A DNA stretch of 32,339 nucleotides, from the IMG/VR virus record IMGVR_UViG_3300031857_000830, positions 1 through 32,339 of that record. The stretch is one strand, 5' to 3'. The notes beneath the pieces were generated by a model. The model saw only the letters and a program-made list of their open reading frames with translations. It was not told where the DNA came from and ran no database searches. This stretch comes from a virus. A program made the translations under genes and the position numbers. Shown piece by piece: positions 1 through 9,332 of the stretch; position 1 is the first letter of the stretch, and the number at the start of each line of letters is the position of its first letter.

Positions 1-71
1 GAATAAACAGCCTCCGACACCTCGGTAATTTGGCAACCTGCAAGTTTTATTAATCCTTGTAAGCAGGCCAT
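1..71 (-). CDS. Truncated ORF downstream of the capsid gene, 5' end only
   Basis: An ATG lies three bases after the major capsid protein stop and opens a frame that runs off the left edge after 23 codons (starts MACLQGLIKLAGC). The tight spacing to the capsid gene fits the packed late operon, so this is probably the next virion gene, perhaps a head-tail connector by position. Nothing in the short fragment identifies a family. If the window is circular the frame continues from base 32339 for more than 40 further codons and overlaps the next gene out of frame. That is unlike the rest of the genome, so the ends may not join exactly. Confidence 0.5.
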   Translation of the reverse strand, partial: MACLQGLIKLAGCQITEVSEAVY

Positions 72-74
72 TCG

Positions 75-1187
75 TTAAACGTTTGTTGCAGTATAACGTA
101 ATGAACCATTGTTGCCAGTTAAGCGATCAGCAGATAAGAATGCATCACTTGGTACTTGCCACAATGCAAAACGTTTGCTCATAATTAATGAGTAACCTGC
201 TCCAAGTGTAGTTTCTGAATATCCAACTGTTGTTTCTTGTGGGCAATCGATTTCTTTTAATTGGAAGTCGATGTTAAGCATACCCAATAAACCATCAGCA
301 CCTGGTAAATCAACAGGTACGGCCATGTTCCAAAACGTTGAAGTTCCTAACTTCTTTGCTCTAAAACCTCTGTATCTGTCTAATTCAACCAAACCAAAAG
401 TACCCGGCATAAATACACCAAATTGATTTGATCCCCATGCTGATGTAGCATAAAGGTCATGATACCAATCAATGTTACCAGCAGCAGCGTTATTGTTTAA
501 TTGTGCATATTGAGTCATAGCACCATTAGCTGCTTGTATCATTGCACTATTAACTAAACCACTACCAATTACAATCGGTCTACCTTGGCCTTCATTTACT
601 GTGTAATCTGACAATACTTTTGTCCATCCTTCAGCAAATGAATTTACTGTGTTGTCATCGTTGAAGTTAACAGTTACCGCAGTATTGTTACCAGTTACGG
701 CATTTGTTCCCCAAGTAATTTGACCTAATAATGTTTGGTCAATCTTACCAACAAAACCATTCATTGCAGCCATTAAGCCTGCTAAATGCTCTTGCATAAA
801 TGGAGTAGGTGCTGAACCAATTTGAACTGAAGCAGAAGCCTCATCGCAATAACGTGCGATTGTAGCATCATCAAAATGCAATCCAAACTTTACAATTGAA
901 GTAGTATCAATTGTCATTTCATCATAAGCCTGAACTAAATCAACATCGCAATTATCGCTTGTTGACATTTGTGCAGGGATGGTACGATTGTAATACTTTA
1001 ATCTCAAGTCTTTAATGTGACCAGCAGTATTACTTAATGATAGCGCATCTTGTACAGGTGTCGCTTGTGCGCCTTTTTCTAAAGTTGCACGTAATAAACC
1101 ACTCGGAGTGATTTTGTGTTCTGGTGCGTTTTGTCCAATCACATATTTCATGTGCATTAACATCGCAGGGCAATATCCTAAAGCCAT
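75..1187 (-). CDS. Major capsid protein (probable)
   Basis: 370 aa. The assignment rests on position (directly after a scaffold-like gene, and after portal and minor head genes in the same operon), on size, and on a composition typical of capsid subunits: soluble, few cysteines, rich in Gly/Ala/Asn/Thr, with alternating hydrophobic beta-type stretches and no membrane segment. The protein starts MALGYCPAML and ends in a Gly/Asn-rich tail. No diagnostic motif is visible, as is usual for HK97-fold proteins. The start follows an A-rich leader, the usual initiation context here. The 27-base gap to the scaffold gene shows no promoter. A major tail protein would be the main alternative, but gene order favours capsid. 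Confidence 0.75.
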   Translation of the reverse strand: MALGYCPAMLMHMKYVIGQNAPEHKITPSGLLRATLEKGAQATPVQDALSLSNTAGHIKDLRLKYYNRTIPAQMSTSDNCDVDLVQAYDEMTIDTTSIVKFGLHFDDATIARYCDEASASVQIGSAPTPFMQEHLAGLMAAMNGFVGKIDQTLLGQITWGTNAVTGNNTAVTVNFNDDNTVNSFAEGWTKVLSDYTVNEGQGRPIVIGSGLVNSAMIQAANGAMTQYAQLNNNAAAGNIDWYHDLYATSAWGSNQFGVFMPGTFGLVELDRYRGFRAKKLGTSTFWNMAVPVDLPGADGLLGMLNIDFQLKEIDCPQETTVGYSETTLGAGYSLIMSKRFALWQVPSDAFLSADRLTGNNGSLRYTATNV

Positions 1188-1214
1188 TTTATTTTGTTTT
1201 TTTGTGCTGCGAAA

Positions 1215-2063
1215 TTAATTAAAGCCTTCAAGTGCTTTATCTAAATCAGCCATTGCGTTATTCGCAGCGTTATTAAGTTTTGGAGGTGTGCCTCCTTGTG
1301 TCGGTTTTGGCGGTGTTGTGCTACCATTACCATTTACTTTAATAAACTTATTGTCGGCCAAAGCCATGTTCGTGAGAGAGTCCAGGTCGAGTTCCTTTCC
1401 GTTGTCAAAGATAAACATTTTTTCATCATCTTTTGCAACTAATTTTAATTTTCCATCAATTCTTTTTATAGATGCATTTTTTTCTGCAAGTTTTTTATTT
1501 AAAAATTCACGTGCAATCTTTCGCTCAACTTCATTATCAAACTGACCAGGCAATGGTTTAGAACTAATAATTGCATCGATTTCTTGTTCCGTAAATCTAT
1601 GCTCATACTCATTTCTTACACTATTTACCGCTTCATCACGTTCGCGAGATTGTTGCGAAAGCATTTGATTTAGCTCATTAATTTTTTGCTTTAGTTCAGC
1701 ATCATTTGTTTTTGTTTGAGGCTTGTTTGCTGCTATCGCAGCGATGGCTTTCTCAATCTTTTCAAATGTATTTTTATTTTCGCTAATAGCTTTTGCTTCA
1801 TCTTCACTTACTCCGTTATCTGTTAACCACGTTTCAACTTTTTTATTGAATGGATCAAGAGCATTGCCGTAGTAATGTGCTTTTAATAATGGGTTATGCT
1901 TTGCTTCATCTATTGTAAGCAATGTTGGTAATGCTTCTCTTACCTTGTCTGGTACTTCAAATGCTACTCCTTTATTTTGTACTATTAAATTGAACTCTTC
2001 AGTACCTTGATGGATGCCGATTTTCGGCAATAATTGTTCTAATATTTCAGCTAATAATGCCAT
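1215..2063 (-). CDS. Probable capsid scaffolding protein
   Basis: 282 aa, highly charged (Lys/Glu/Asp/Asn), with a long predicted coiled-coil region around residues 85-160 and a flexible Pro/Gly/Thr/Asn-rich stretch near residues 245-265, followed by a short helical C-terminus (MADLDKALEGFN). Scaffolds typically have a charged coiled-coil body and a short C-terminal helix that binds the coat protein, and this gene lies immediately upstream of the probable capsid gene. No serine-protease motif is evident, so I do not call a fused prohead protease. It starts with ATG after an A-rich stretch. Function is inferred from position and composition. Confidence 0.6.
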   Translation of the reverse strand: MALLAEILEQLLPKIGIHQGTEEFNLIVQNKGVAFEVPDKVREALPTLLTIDEAKHNPLLKAHYYGNALDPFNKKVETWLTDNGVSEDEAKAISENKNTFEKIEKAIAAIAANKPQTKTNDAELKQKINELNQMLSQQSRERDEAVNSVRNEYEHRFTEQEIDAIISSKPLPGQFDNEVERKIAREFLNKKLAEKNASIKRIDGKLKLVAKDDEKMFIFDNGKELDLDSLTNMALADNKFIKVNGNGSTTPPKPTQGGTPPKLNNAANNAMADLDKALEGFN

Positions 2064-2089
2064 GTTGTTTTTGTTTTAAAAATTAATAA

Positions 2090-2146
2090 TTATCGACTTC
2101 CTCCGCAGCAACCGCCACGTGGTTTTGATGGTCTTGTTTTAGCCAT
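2090..2146 (-). CDS. Micro-ORF, 18 aa, basic with GGCCGG core
   Basis: A short open frame encodes MAKTRPSKPRGGCCGGSR. Its ATG overlaps the stop of the upstream gene by eight bases (ATGGCTAA), the same coupling used elsewhere in this genome, and it fills the gap before the scaffold gene. Its N-terminus is basic and it has a twin-cysteine glycine core. No function is assigned. The overlap geometry supports translation, but the ORF is short enough to be chance. Confidence 0.4.
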   Translation of the reverse strand: MAKTRPSKPRGGCCGGSR

Positions 2147-2501
2147 TTTTTCCTCCTTTTTTAACTGATTCAATAACTGCTAATCGCTCTGCAAGCTCTT
2201 GATTTTGTTTTAGCAACATAGCAACAATGTCATTTGATTGATTTGATTGTTGTTTGCGTTGTACCGGATATAACTCTGAATAGGCTTCGGCAATTCCAAT
2301 TGCTGCTGCTTCTTCAATTGATAAATCAACTTCTTCAATCAAATACTTTTCGCGCTTATCCTTTGTCAATGTTGACTTGTAAGCAATGTAGTAATCTTTG
2401 TTTGCTTTGTTAAATGGCACATGTTTTTGAATGCCTCTTGTGTCAGTAATTAATAATAATTTAAACTTTTTAATTGGTGTTTGTGTCGGATTTGTTTCCA
2501 T
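2139..2501 (-). CDS. Hypothetical head-region protein with C-terminal coiled coil
   Basis: 120 aa. The N-terminal half (KFKLLLITDTRGIQKHVPF) looks like a small beta-rich domain. The C-terminal third is Gln/Asn-rich and then helical, with a heptad-like segment (VAMLLKQNQELAERLAVIE) that probably oligomerises, and a basic Gly-rich end. It sits between the minor head protein and the scaffold in the head operon, so a role in head assembly is plausible, but no family is recognised. It starts five bases after the minor head gene ends. Confidence 0.65.
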   Translation of the reverse strand: METNPTQTPIKKFKLLLITDTRGIQKHVPFNKANKDYYIAYKSTLTKDKREKYLIEEVDLSIEEAAAIGIAEAYSELYPVQRKQQSNQSNDIVAMLLKQNQELAERLAVIESVKKGGKNG

Positions 2502-2505
2502 TTGT

Positions 2506-3420
2506 TTATTTATTTAGTGAATTGATAATGTTCTTTGGTACTAATATTTTTGGTATTGGATATGCCTGATGACCACAATTATAACCACCGCGATAAACTT
2601 GAAAATTACTTGTATTAGTATCTTCAATCATCCCTTGTGGCAAATTAGTACGATCATAAATTTGTCCATTCATTGCTTTAAATTCTTCAAAGTTACCCTT
2701 GATAATTTGAGGCAATTCGCTAATGTGGTAATATTGTTTTTTAGTTAAAGCTTTACAAAATGTGCGTGTTGTTTTAATGTTACTGCCGACATAACGAAAC
2801 CACTCCCACCCCAAATCAGATGCAAGTACACTATTAACTGTTGCCGTGTATTGATTTATTGAATCGGTTGCAATTTGTTTAGTGTACTTGACCAATGCGC
2901 CATCAATCTCTGGTGTTCCGTTAATGTAATTATTCAACTCTTTGGTCATCTTTGAATAACTGCCACCAGTTGTTGTATACGCAGTAATCATTTCGCGTAT
3001 GGGTGTAATTAACTCTGTGTTCAATCCACTCTCGGTCAAGCTATCTACAAGTATCGAAACCGATTGCTTGCGAATAGCATCCATAACTTTTGGTGGCTTA
3101 AACTTTTTTTCAAGTGCCTTAAAATATGAGTAATTTAACGTGTCAACTTTCTCATACAACTTGCCAAGTTTTGTTACACTTTCAAGATAGTCTGTATCGT
3201 TAAGAATAATGTATTCTAAATCACTTTTTAAACTTGATAACAACTGAATATTCTTAACACTATTCGTGATAGTATCTCCTTGAACAATCAGCTCTTTTTG
3301 AAAGCGCAACAACCTGCGATAAATCTGCTCTTGAATAGCAGGTATTGCCTCATTAAAGTCAATCAACCCATTATCAACGGCATTTAATACTTTTTGTATT
3401 TCTTTATTGCCAACGGCCAT
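2506..3420 (-). CDS. Minor head protein (SPP1 gp7 / Mu gpF-like)
   Basis: 304 aa. The C-terminal third has the pattern of phage minor head proteins: RTFCKALTKKQYYHISEL, then a loop, then YRGGYNCGHQAYPI, in which the paired Cys/His residues are typical. The N-terminal two thirds are alpha-helical and charged. It follows the portal gene directly (the ATG shares one base with the portal stop), which is the canonical position for this family. SPP1 gp7-type proteins bind the portal and act in DNA ejection or head assembly. The call rests on the C-terminal motif and on position. Confidence 0.75.
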   Translation of the reverse strand: MAVGNKEIQKVLNAVDNGLIDFNEAIPAIQEQIYRRLLRFQKELIVQGDTITNSVKNIQLLSSLKSDLEYIILNDTDYLESVTKLGKLYEKVDTLNYSYFKALEKKFKPPKVMDAIRKQSVSILVDSLTESGLNTELITPIREMITAYTTTGGSYSKMTKELNNYINGTPEIDGALVKYTKQIATDSINQYTATVNSVLASDLGWEWFRYVGSNIKTTRTFCKALTKKQYYHISELPQIIKGNFEEFKAMNGQIYDRTNLPQGMIEDTNTSNFQVYRGGYNCGHQAYPIPKILVPKNIINSLNK

Positions 3421-5369
3421 TAAGTCAATTGTGTTATTTTATTCAATTGTTCTTCAGATGTTATAATTTTTGGTGTTCCTATTTGTGCTTTTGCCTGCTC
3501 ATAGGTCAATCCAAATCTATCCATAACCATTTGAATTGCTGCTTCTAAATCGTATACACCACTACTTACCGCTTTAACGATTTCGATAATCCCGGTTAAA
3601 CCTCCAACTGTATATTTTAAATCTGCTGGAGATGGTGCATTGCCAGTAGATACTTGTGCATCTGAAATATTAAATATCTTGTTTACAATTGAATCTTTAA
3701 CCTCAATATTCTTTAATTTCTCTGTTGCATATTGTTCCAAAATAGCATACTTCTGCGCCTTGGTTTGATTTATAAAATCCTTATTTTCGGCAATGGCACG
3801 ATCAACAAAATCAAAAATATAAGTGCTTATTATAGCATCTAATTTTGACATCAATCTACTGCTAACTAATAAAGCTTTTTCTTCATCAGTTTTGCCTGAT
3901 GCAGGATCAAGTTCAAATGCATTGCGTAATTTATTTTGCATTTGAATATCATTTGGAAATCGTTTTTTAATAAACTCAAGCTCCATCTCACTTAACACCG
4001 CATCATTCAACGTGCTATCCTTGGCTGCTTTTATCTCTTCTACGATGGTTTGAGAACCTAACACATCAAATGTATTAGGAACGATGCAAATCGGACACAT
4101 ACGTTTTAAATCACTATCATCATATAGGTTACCATATCTCCATTTTGCAACTAAAAAAGATATGCGTTCCATCATCAATGCCAAATTTGTTGCAACGGCA
4201 TAAAATGTGTTATTAGTTTCATCCCGATCGTAAGCCTTTGCAACACCACTTTGAGCAGCAGGTGCGCTTTCTAAAAATTGCATATTTACCGCAGCCAAAG
4301 CACGATAACGCATCTCATTGATACGTTTATCTTGCAACTCGGCTATCTCTGGCTGCTTTTGGATGTAACCCATCGGTGGTGTAGGTGCTGGCACTTCTCC
4401 CATAGATGTCTTCGCAGGTCTAACTCTCAATGTTTCATAAGGAGATAATGGTATCTGACCATTACTGCATCTGCTATTTGTACATGGCACACGTTCGTTT
4501 TCTCGCATTAACCATCCATTACCATTGCAAGTTGGACATTGTTCATCCTGATAAATCCAAACAGTTGAATGTATGTGCTGCGTTATCTCTGCACGTAAGT
4601 CGCTAAACTCGATAGTTGCCACGTTAAGCCATGGCAACATTGCACGAAATACAGATTGATATTCTCGGCCAAGCTCCTCTTCTTCCTCAACAATTCCACC
4701 AATAGTAAAGCCAGGAAATATTCCAAGGTTATGAATTGATTGCTCAATTAACACATACTTGTTTGTTCTGTAATCACGTTTATATTTATTCCAACTATAC
4801 TTATCAACTGAATAATAGACATTGCGGTCATCATCATCTTTGTATACAATTGAGTTGCCTTCATACGAATAAATAATGCGGTCACTATTTATGATGTATG
4901 GTGTAGGTTTAGTATACTCTGTGTCTGATACTTCTTCTTCATTCCATAAGATAATAACGGCATTAACATCTATTACGGCTTGTTTTAAACCAACTTGAAA
5001 AGTCCAGTTAAATAGAGATTTTGATGCAGTAAAATTATAGTTAAGATATACATCTAACTTTTCATCCTTGCTTATTTTAGTAAATTCAGATTGGTCAGGG
5101 AATTTCAACATAAACCCATCTGCACGTTGTATTTTATTTAAAGAATTTAACACTCGGTCAAACACTTCGCTGAATACTGGCTGATATGTTTTCTTGCGAT
5201 ATTCCTTTGCAATGTTATGTTCATTAGGTCTATTTTCATCAATTAATTTATGCGGATATTCATCATCCGAATAAATTAAAAATTGTTCATATTCTTCACT
5301 CTCAATGTGTGGATGTCTAATGATTTCCGTAACAATTCCGGCATCAATAATAGGGAATTTTTTATCCAT
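3420..5369 (-). CDS. Portal protein with an inserted Cys4 motif
   Basis: 649 aa, consistent with a portal: acidic, mixed alpha/beta, upstream of the minor head protein, and with a helical C-terminal half (FLESAPAAQSGVAKAYDRDE, residues about 364-383) of the type that forms the portal stem and crown. At residues 278-301 a cysteine cluster, CPTCNGNG then CTNSRC, gives C278, C281, C296 and C301. This is a probable zinc-binding loop resembling the DnaJ CxxCxGxG repeat, just after the helix TQHIHSTVWIYQDEQ. The motif is not part of the textbook portal fold. The start shares one base with the upstream glycosyltransferase stop. The assignment comes from size, context and helix pattern. Confidence 0.75.
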   Translation of the reverse strand: MDKKFPIIDAGIVTEIIRHPHIESEEYEQFLIYSDDEYPHKLIDENRPNEHNIAKEYRKKTYQPVFSEVFDRVLNSLNKIQRADGFMLKFPDQSEFTKISKDEKLDVYLNYNFTASKSLFNWTFQVGLKQAVIDVNAVIILWNEEEVSDTEYTKPTPYIINSDRIIYSYEGNSIVYKDDDDRNVYYSVDKYSWNKYKRDYRTNKYVLIEQSIHNLGIFPGFTIGGIVEEEEELGREYQSVFRAMLPWLNVATIEFSDLRAEITQHIHSTVWIYQDEQCPTCNGNGWLMRENERVPCTNSRCSNGQIPLSPYETLRVRPAKTSMGEVPAPTPPMGYIQKQPEIAELQDKRINEMRYRALAAVNMQFLESAPAAQSGVAKAYDRDETNNTFYAVATNLALMMERISFLVAKWRYGNLYDDSDLKRMCPICIVPNTFDVLGSQTIVEEIKAAKDSTLNDAVLSEMELEFIKKRFPNDIQMQNKLRNAFELDPASGKTDEEKALLVSSRLMSKLDAIISTYIFDFVDRAIAENKDFINQTKAQKYAILEQYATEKLKNIEVKDSIVNKIFNISDAQVSTGNAPSPADLKYTVGGLTGIIEIVKAVSSGVYDLEAAIQMVMDRFGLTYEQAKAQIGTPKIITSEEQLNKITQLT

Positions 5370-6220
5370 TATAAATGTGTTCTATTTGCAAGCCATTTTC
5401 TTTTTGGTTGCGCTTTAAATGTTTGTCGCAAATTTAAAATCTTTGCATAAATCGTAACTAATACATCGTAGGCTTCGCGTTGTACAGTTGGAATTGCATT
5501 ACCTCCAATGCTTAAACCACAATATCCTTCCTCTTTCATATCCTTAATTCTTTTCTGTTGTCTATTGTTCTGATTAAACCAATAAATGGGATTGTAATTA
5601 TCTATGTGCGGTTTGGTATTCGTTTGTGCCATTGAAATAAACAATGGTAATTCATCGGCAACGCAACCAGCGAAATTAGTTGGTTTAACTTTTAAATTCT
5701 CAAAGTTTTCCGCCCATTTTACCATTGCAGGGTGGCCTTTTTTCCACCATATAAACTCGGAATGTATTTCGTAAACATCTTTATCTTCAAGTTCATAAAC
5801 TTTAACAACCTCATGCATATCCGCCCAGATAGATACAGTTTTATTAAGTCCTTTATTTTTGATTGTAAAGTCAATGTCTTTTAATTTTTCAATCTCTGCA
5901 TTGATAGTGCCATTATTTAACGCAAGCACATCTGCATCTAAAAACAATGTGTAGTCATATGGTGTTAACTCATCCATGTGTGCCTTTGCTTTGATGTAAC
6001 ACTCAACATTGTCATTTAAAGTTATGTGTTTATCATCAATCAAAACAAAGTCGGTAAACAAACTCAAATATTGTTCATCAAGTCGCGTAATTGTGTCCTT
6101 TTGATGCGCTAAACATATTGGCAATGTAACATTATTTGCACGTAATGAAGCTGCCAATGAACCTGCTAATTGTCCATAACCCTTTGCACCTACTGCTATT
6201 ATTAGTATTCCAGTTTTCAT
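5369..6220 (-). CDS. Glycosyltransferase, GT-A fold with DxD motif
   Basis: 283 aa. The N-terminus (MKTGILIIAVGAKGYGQLAG) is a nucleotide-sugar-type Rossmann start, and TLFLDADVLAL places a DxD metal-binding motif at residues 95-97, as in GT8-like retaining enzymes. A later WWKKGHPAMVKW and the acidic CVADELPLF fit the acceptor side. It lies inside the structural operon between a tail gene and the portal, sharing single bases with both neighbours, so it is expressed late. It could glycosylate a virion protein or another phage product. Donor and acceptor cannot be read from the sequence. Confidence 0.75.
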   Translation of the reverse strand: MKTGILIIAVGAKGYGQLAGSLAASLRANNVTLPICLAHQKDTITRLDEQYLSLFTDFVLIDDKHITLNDNVECYIKAKAHMDELTPYDYTLFLDADVLALNNGTINAEIEKLKDIDFTIKNKGLNKTVSIWADMHEVVKVYELEDKDVYEIHSEFIWWKKGHPAMVKWAENFENLKVKPTNFAGCVADELPLFISMAQTNTKPHIDNYNPIYWFNQNNRQQKRIKDMKEEGYCGLSIGGNAIPTVQREAYDVLVTIYAKILNLRQTFKAQPKRKWLANRTHL

Positions 6221-7122
6221 TATAAACAGTTTGAATTGAAATTGTTAAATGGCGTTTCAAAGATACTAAAATCCGCCGACCAAATAGATACGTTCTGCAT
6301 AATTTCTGGAAAATTATTGTTGTATTCATCTTCAAATCTTACCTGAATACCATTTGTTAAGTTTTCTGGTGTCAAAGTTATTTGATCATGATTTAAAGCA
6401 ACAACAATATTTTGATGAGCTTCCTCTGTTACATTGTCAACAAATGCTTTGTATTTTTTTGCTAACCTTGCAGATAACAATTTACGGCTTCCATCACTAC
6501 GGACATAAACATTTTTTGTGCTGCTTATTATTGGTTCTTTTAGATACAATGGTAAGCGAATATAGTTTGTTGTTGGTATTAGCAATGGTGGTGCAGGTGG
6601 TGGATTAATAACAACAACTGCGGTTCTATAGAGAAAACCAAATGCGTTTTCATTATTAAAATATTGTAGTTTAGTTGTCAAACATTTATCGTTAATTTTT
6701 TTAAAGCATTGATTCGATATAAACGTAGGTGTTCTTACATCTGGAACATCAACATCTAATTTTAAAGTAAAACAATCTCCATCGAAAGTATTATCAAGTA
6801 AATTAGATAACACAAAAGAAAAATAAATGTTATAAATCGGCACTCCACTTTGAGTTCCATTACTTACAATGCTTATTATTACATCATTTAAAGTTACACT
6901 TGTTCCATCCGCCATAACTTTAAAAACTGTTATGGAGCTTATAACACCACTCGATACTATTTGAGTTTGAAAAGCCACATCGCCAACCTCATAAATCGGA
7001 TAGCAAAAGTCCTTCTGAATTCCGCAATCTGTATCGGTAATATATTCACTTCGCCCGACATCTGTTCCAAGGTCATAAAATGTTACAAAACTATTTGGGA
7101 TATTTAATATTGATACTGGCAT
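6220..7122 (-). CDS. Tail-associated protein, unknown family
   Basis: 300 aa, mostly beta-strand by composition (long Val/Ile/Thr/Asn alternation), with a proline hinge NPPPAPP near residue 175 separating an N-terminal domain from a C-terminal one rich in basic residues (RKLLSARLAKKYKAF). Cysteine pairs occur in the N-terminal part (CGIQKDFC, CFKKINDKC). It lies directly downstream of the large tail protein and shares single-base junctions with both neighbours. A distal tail or baseplate component is the likeliest role. No recognised motif supports a firmer call. Confidence 0.6.
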   Translation of the reverse strand: MPVSILNIPNSFVTFYDLGTDVGRSEYITDTDCGIQKDFCYPIYEVGDVAFQTQIVSSGVISSITVFKVMADGTSVTLNDVIISIVSNGTQSGVPIYNIYFSFVLSNLLDNTFDGDCFTLKLDVDVPDVRTPTFISNQCFKKINDKCLTTKLQYFNNENAFGFLYRTAVVVINPPPAPPLLIPTTNYIRLPLYLKEPIISSTKNVYVRSDGSRKLLSARLAKKYKAFVDNVTEEAHQNIVVALNHDQITLTPENLTNGIQVRFEDEYNNNFPEIMQNVSIWSADFSIFETPFNNFNSNCL

Positions 7123-9332
7123 TATCTTCTTAATAAAAGTTTAAATGTTGCAAGTCCGGTGTTTGGTTCATGGCTTAATGTTACAATGTTTCCAAGGTAT
7201 AAATCATTCCCACAACGAAATCTAATTGCACCATACACGTTTGTTTTTATCGCTTCAAATTGCACCATTGATAAAGGTGCTTCAAATGTTGCATAAATTG
7301 TTTTCCATATCGGAGTTTCATAATACACATCGCCCATTATTGCGGTGCTTATGGTCACGTTTTCCGCAATAGGTTGATTTTCTATTTGACAAGTCGCAGT
7401 CATTTCACCTTCTGCAATGTAATTACCTGTTCCACTTGTGAATATTTGCGACTCATTAGCAACTGTTGGAGATGCTCCAGCCAATGACTTAAACCACCTC
7501 AACAAGTTTCTTACCGGTGTCAATACGTAATTCATTCGTGTTGATGGTGAATAGATGTTTGCAGCTCCATTATCAATACCTCTTATTGCGTATAAAAAAC
7601 CATCAATCGTTTCTGAATTAATAATAAATATATCATCATCATATCTCCAATCACTTGTGCCAGTTTCGGCTTGGTTTTTTCTACGTGTTACCTCAATCGT
7701 ATAACCGGCACTAATGATGTCGGCCATTAGGTCTAACTCTGATGGATTACTATTTATATTTCTTCGATATTGTCGCTCTGTATTCATCTCATCAAGTCCA
7801 TTATACTCCTCGGCTTCCCACTTGTTATAACCTACGTTAATCGTTCCGTAAATCAAATCTTTAGCATTTGTAAATGTAGCTTTGTTAACCAAGCCAACAT
7901 CAGCAACTATTGTTGATTTATAAAATTCATCAATTCGGCCAATAATTAAATCTGTTTCATTATTATCAAAACCCCATCCAATATTAAATATCTTTCGGCA
8001 GTTTTCAATCATAAATTCAAAACTTGTAAATAGTTGCGGAACACTCGGTTCTGTTACCTGGCGAATAAATGATCCTTTAGTTATTGAATATCTATTAAGA
8101 CAATCACGAAGCTCACTCTCAATTGTTACCGCTGGACATTCATTTGAATAATATGCAGTCGGTAAGAACTCTAACAAGTCAGGCAATGGAACTGATTGCG
8201 TAACAGATGCAGGGTTACTACTATTAGTTTCCATATTAAAATAGTTAACACCACCTGCATCATAATCGACACTTACATCGAATGTATCAACACCTCCAGT
8301 TGTTGTTAATTTTACAATATCTATATTAAAATAATAACTTAATTGTTGTAATACAAATGTTGGGTTTGTGACTGTTCCTGTAAATGATTCATCAAAAGAT
8401 ATAACTAAAGGTGTAAATGCAGTTAATGAACCAGTAGCAATTGTTGTGCTTCCTAAATCTGTCAAAAATGCAAAGTTTGATGCTTTTTCTGCAAAAATAT
8501 AAATTGCAAAGTTTGCGTTATAACTGCAAGTGATTGTCATTGTACCTTTGCATCTCCATGTAACATCTATTGTATTTATAAGATTTTCAGATATTGTAGC
8601 CTCGTAAAATGATAAATTTTGATATCCCAAATATTGAATGGGTAACATTGGCCAAACTATTATATTAGATTGTGCATCATTAATATAAACAAGGGATGGA
8701 GATACATTTGAAATGTTGCTATTGCCAAATTCCATGATTGGATTATTGGGCAAATAAACTGGAAAATAGTAATATCTTTCATCAGGTGATAACCCAACAG
8801 GATCATCATGATGACCACTCCAATTTGCTCCATCGTTATTGTTTGCAGTATTCTGCAAAAATATATCTTGACCCTCAATATTCAATGTAGTATAACTCAT
8901 TGGACTTATCGCATCGCCATCAAAGTTTTGCGTACTTAAAATGTCAACATCTTGACCCATGCGTGATAAAAATATATCTGTGCATTTTGTTGCGCTTACA
9001 TCGCATTTAATAAAGCAATAATCTAAACATTGCCTTTCAAATGTATTGAAATCAAATTTGCCTTGAAAATAAGTAGTATAGCCATCGCCATCTGCACACT
9101 CATATTCAATTAACAACTCCATCGTTCCGTTAGCTCCATTCGTTTGATACTCTGCATACAACAAATCGTAGGCATCATCCACCCATTCAAATGAGTTTGT
9201 AGTTACGTTAGTAAATATGCCGTGATGCATCATATTGCGTGTAAAATTACACGCAATGCCATCCCATCCTATTGGCTCATCAACTATTACGGACATATTG
9301 GTTATGTCTATTAATCTAAATTGCCAAATCAT
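7122..9332 (-). CDS. Large tail-tip / baseplate-type protein
   Basis: 736 aa, encoded right after the tape measure, whose TGA overlaps this ATG (ATGA). In siphophages this position is occupied by distal tail and tail-associated (Dit/Tal) proteins. The sequence is beta-rich, with several Asn/Asp/Gly loops and a cysteine cluster near residues 85-120 (ERQCLDYCFIKCDVSATKC). I see no peptidase or lysozyme motif. The N-terminus (MIWQFRLIDITNMSVIVDEP) resembles the first domain of tail-tube-adaptor proteins only in general composition. Tail role from position, fold unproven. Confidence 0.65.
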   Translation of the reverse strand: MIWQFRLIDITNMSVIVDEPIGWDGIACNFTRNMMHHGIFTNVTTNSFEWVDDAYDLLYAEYQTNGANGTMELLIEYECADGDGYTTYFQGKFDFNTFERQCLDYCFIKCDVSATKCTDIFLSRMGQDVDILSTQNFDGDAISPMSYTTLNIEGQDIFLQNTANNNDGANWSGHHDDPVGLSPDERYYYFPVYLPNNPIMEFGNSNISNVSPSLVYINDAQSNIIVWPMLPIQYLGYQNLSFYEATISENLINTIDVTWRCKGTMTITCSYNANFAIYIFAEKASNFAFLTDLGSTTIATGSLTAFTPLVISFDESFTGTVTNPTFVLQQLSYYFNIDIVKLTTTGGVDTFDVSVDYDAGGVNYFNMETNSSNPASVTQSVPLPDLLEFLPTAYYSNECPAVTIESELRDCLNRYSITKGSFIRQVTEPSVPQLFTSFEFMIENCRKIFNIGWGFDNNETDLIIGRIDEFYKSTIVADVGLVNKATFTNAKDLIYGTINVGYNKWEAEEYNGLDEMNTERQYRRNINSNPSELDLMADIISAGYTIEVTRRKNQAETGTSDWRYDDDIFIINSETIDGFLYAIRGIDNGAANIYSPSTRMNYVLTPVRNLLRWFKSLAGASPTVANESQIFTSGTGNYIAEGEMTATCQIENQPIAENVTISTAIMGDVYYETPIWKTIYATFEAPLSMVQFEAIKTNVYGAIRFRCGNDLYLGNIVTLSHEPNTGLATFKLLLRR

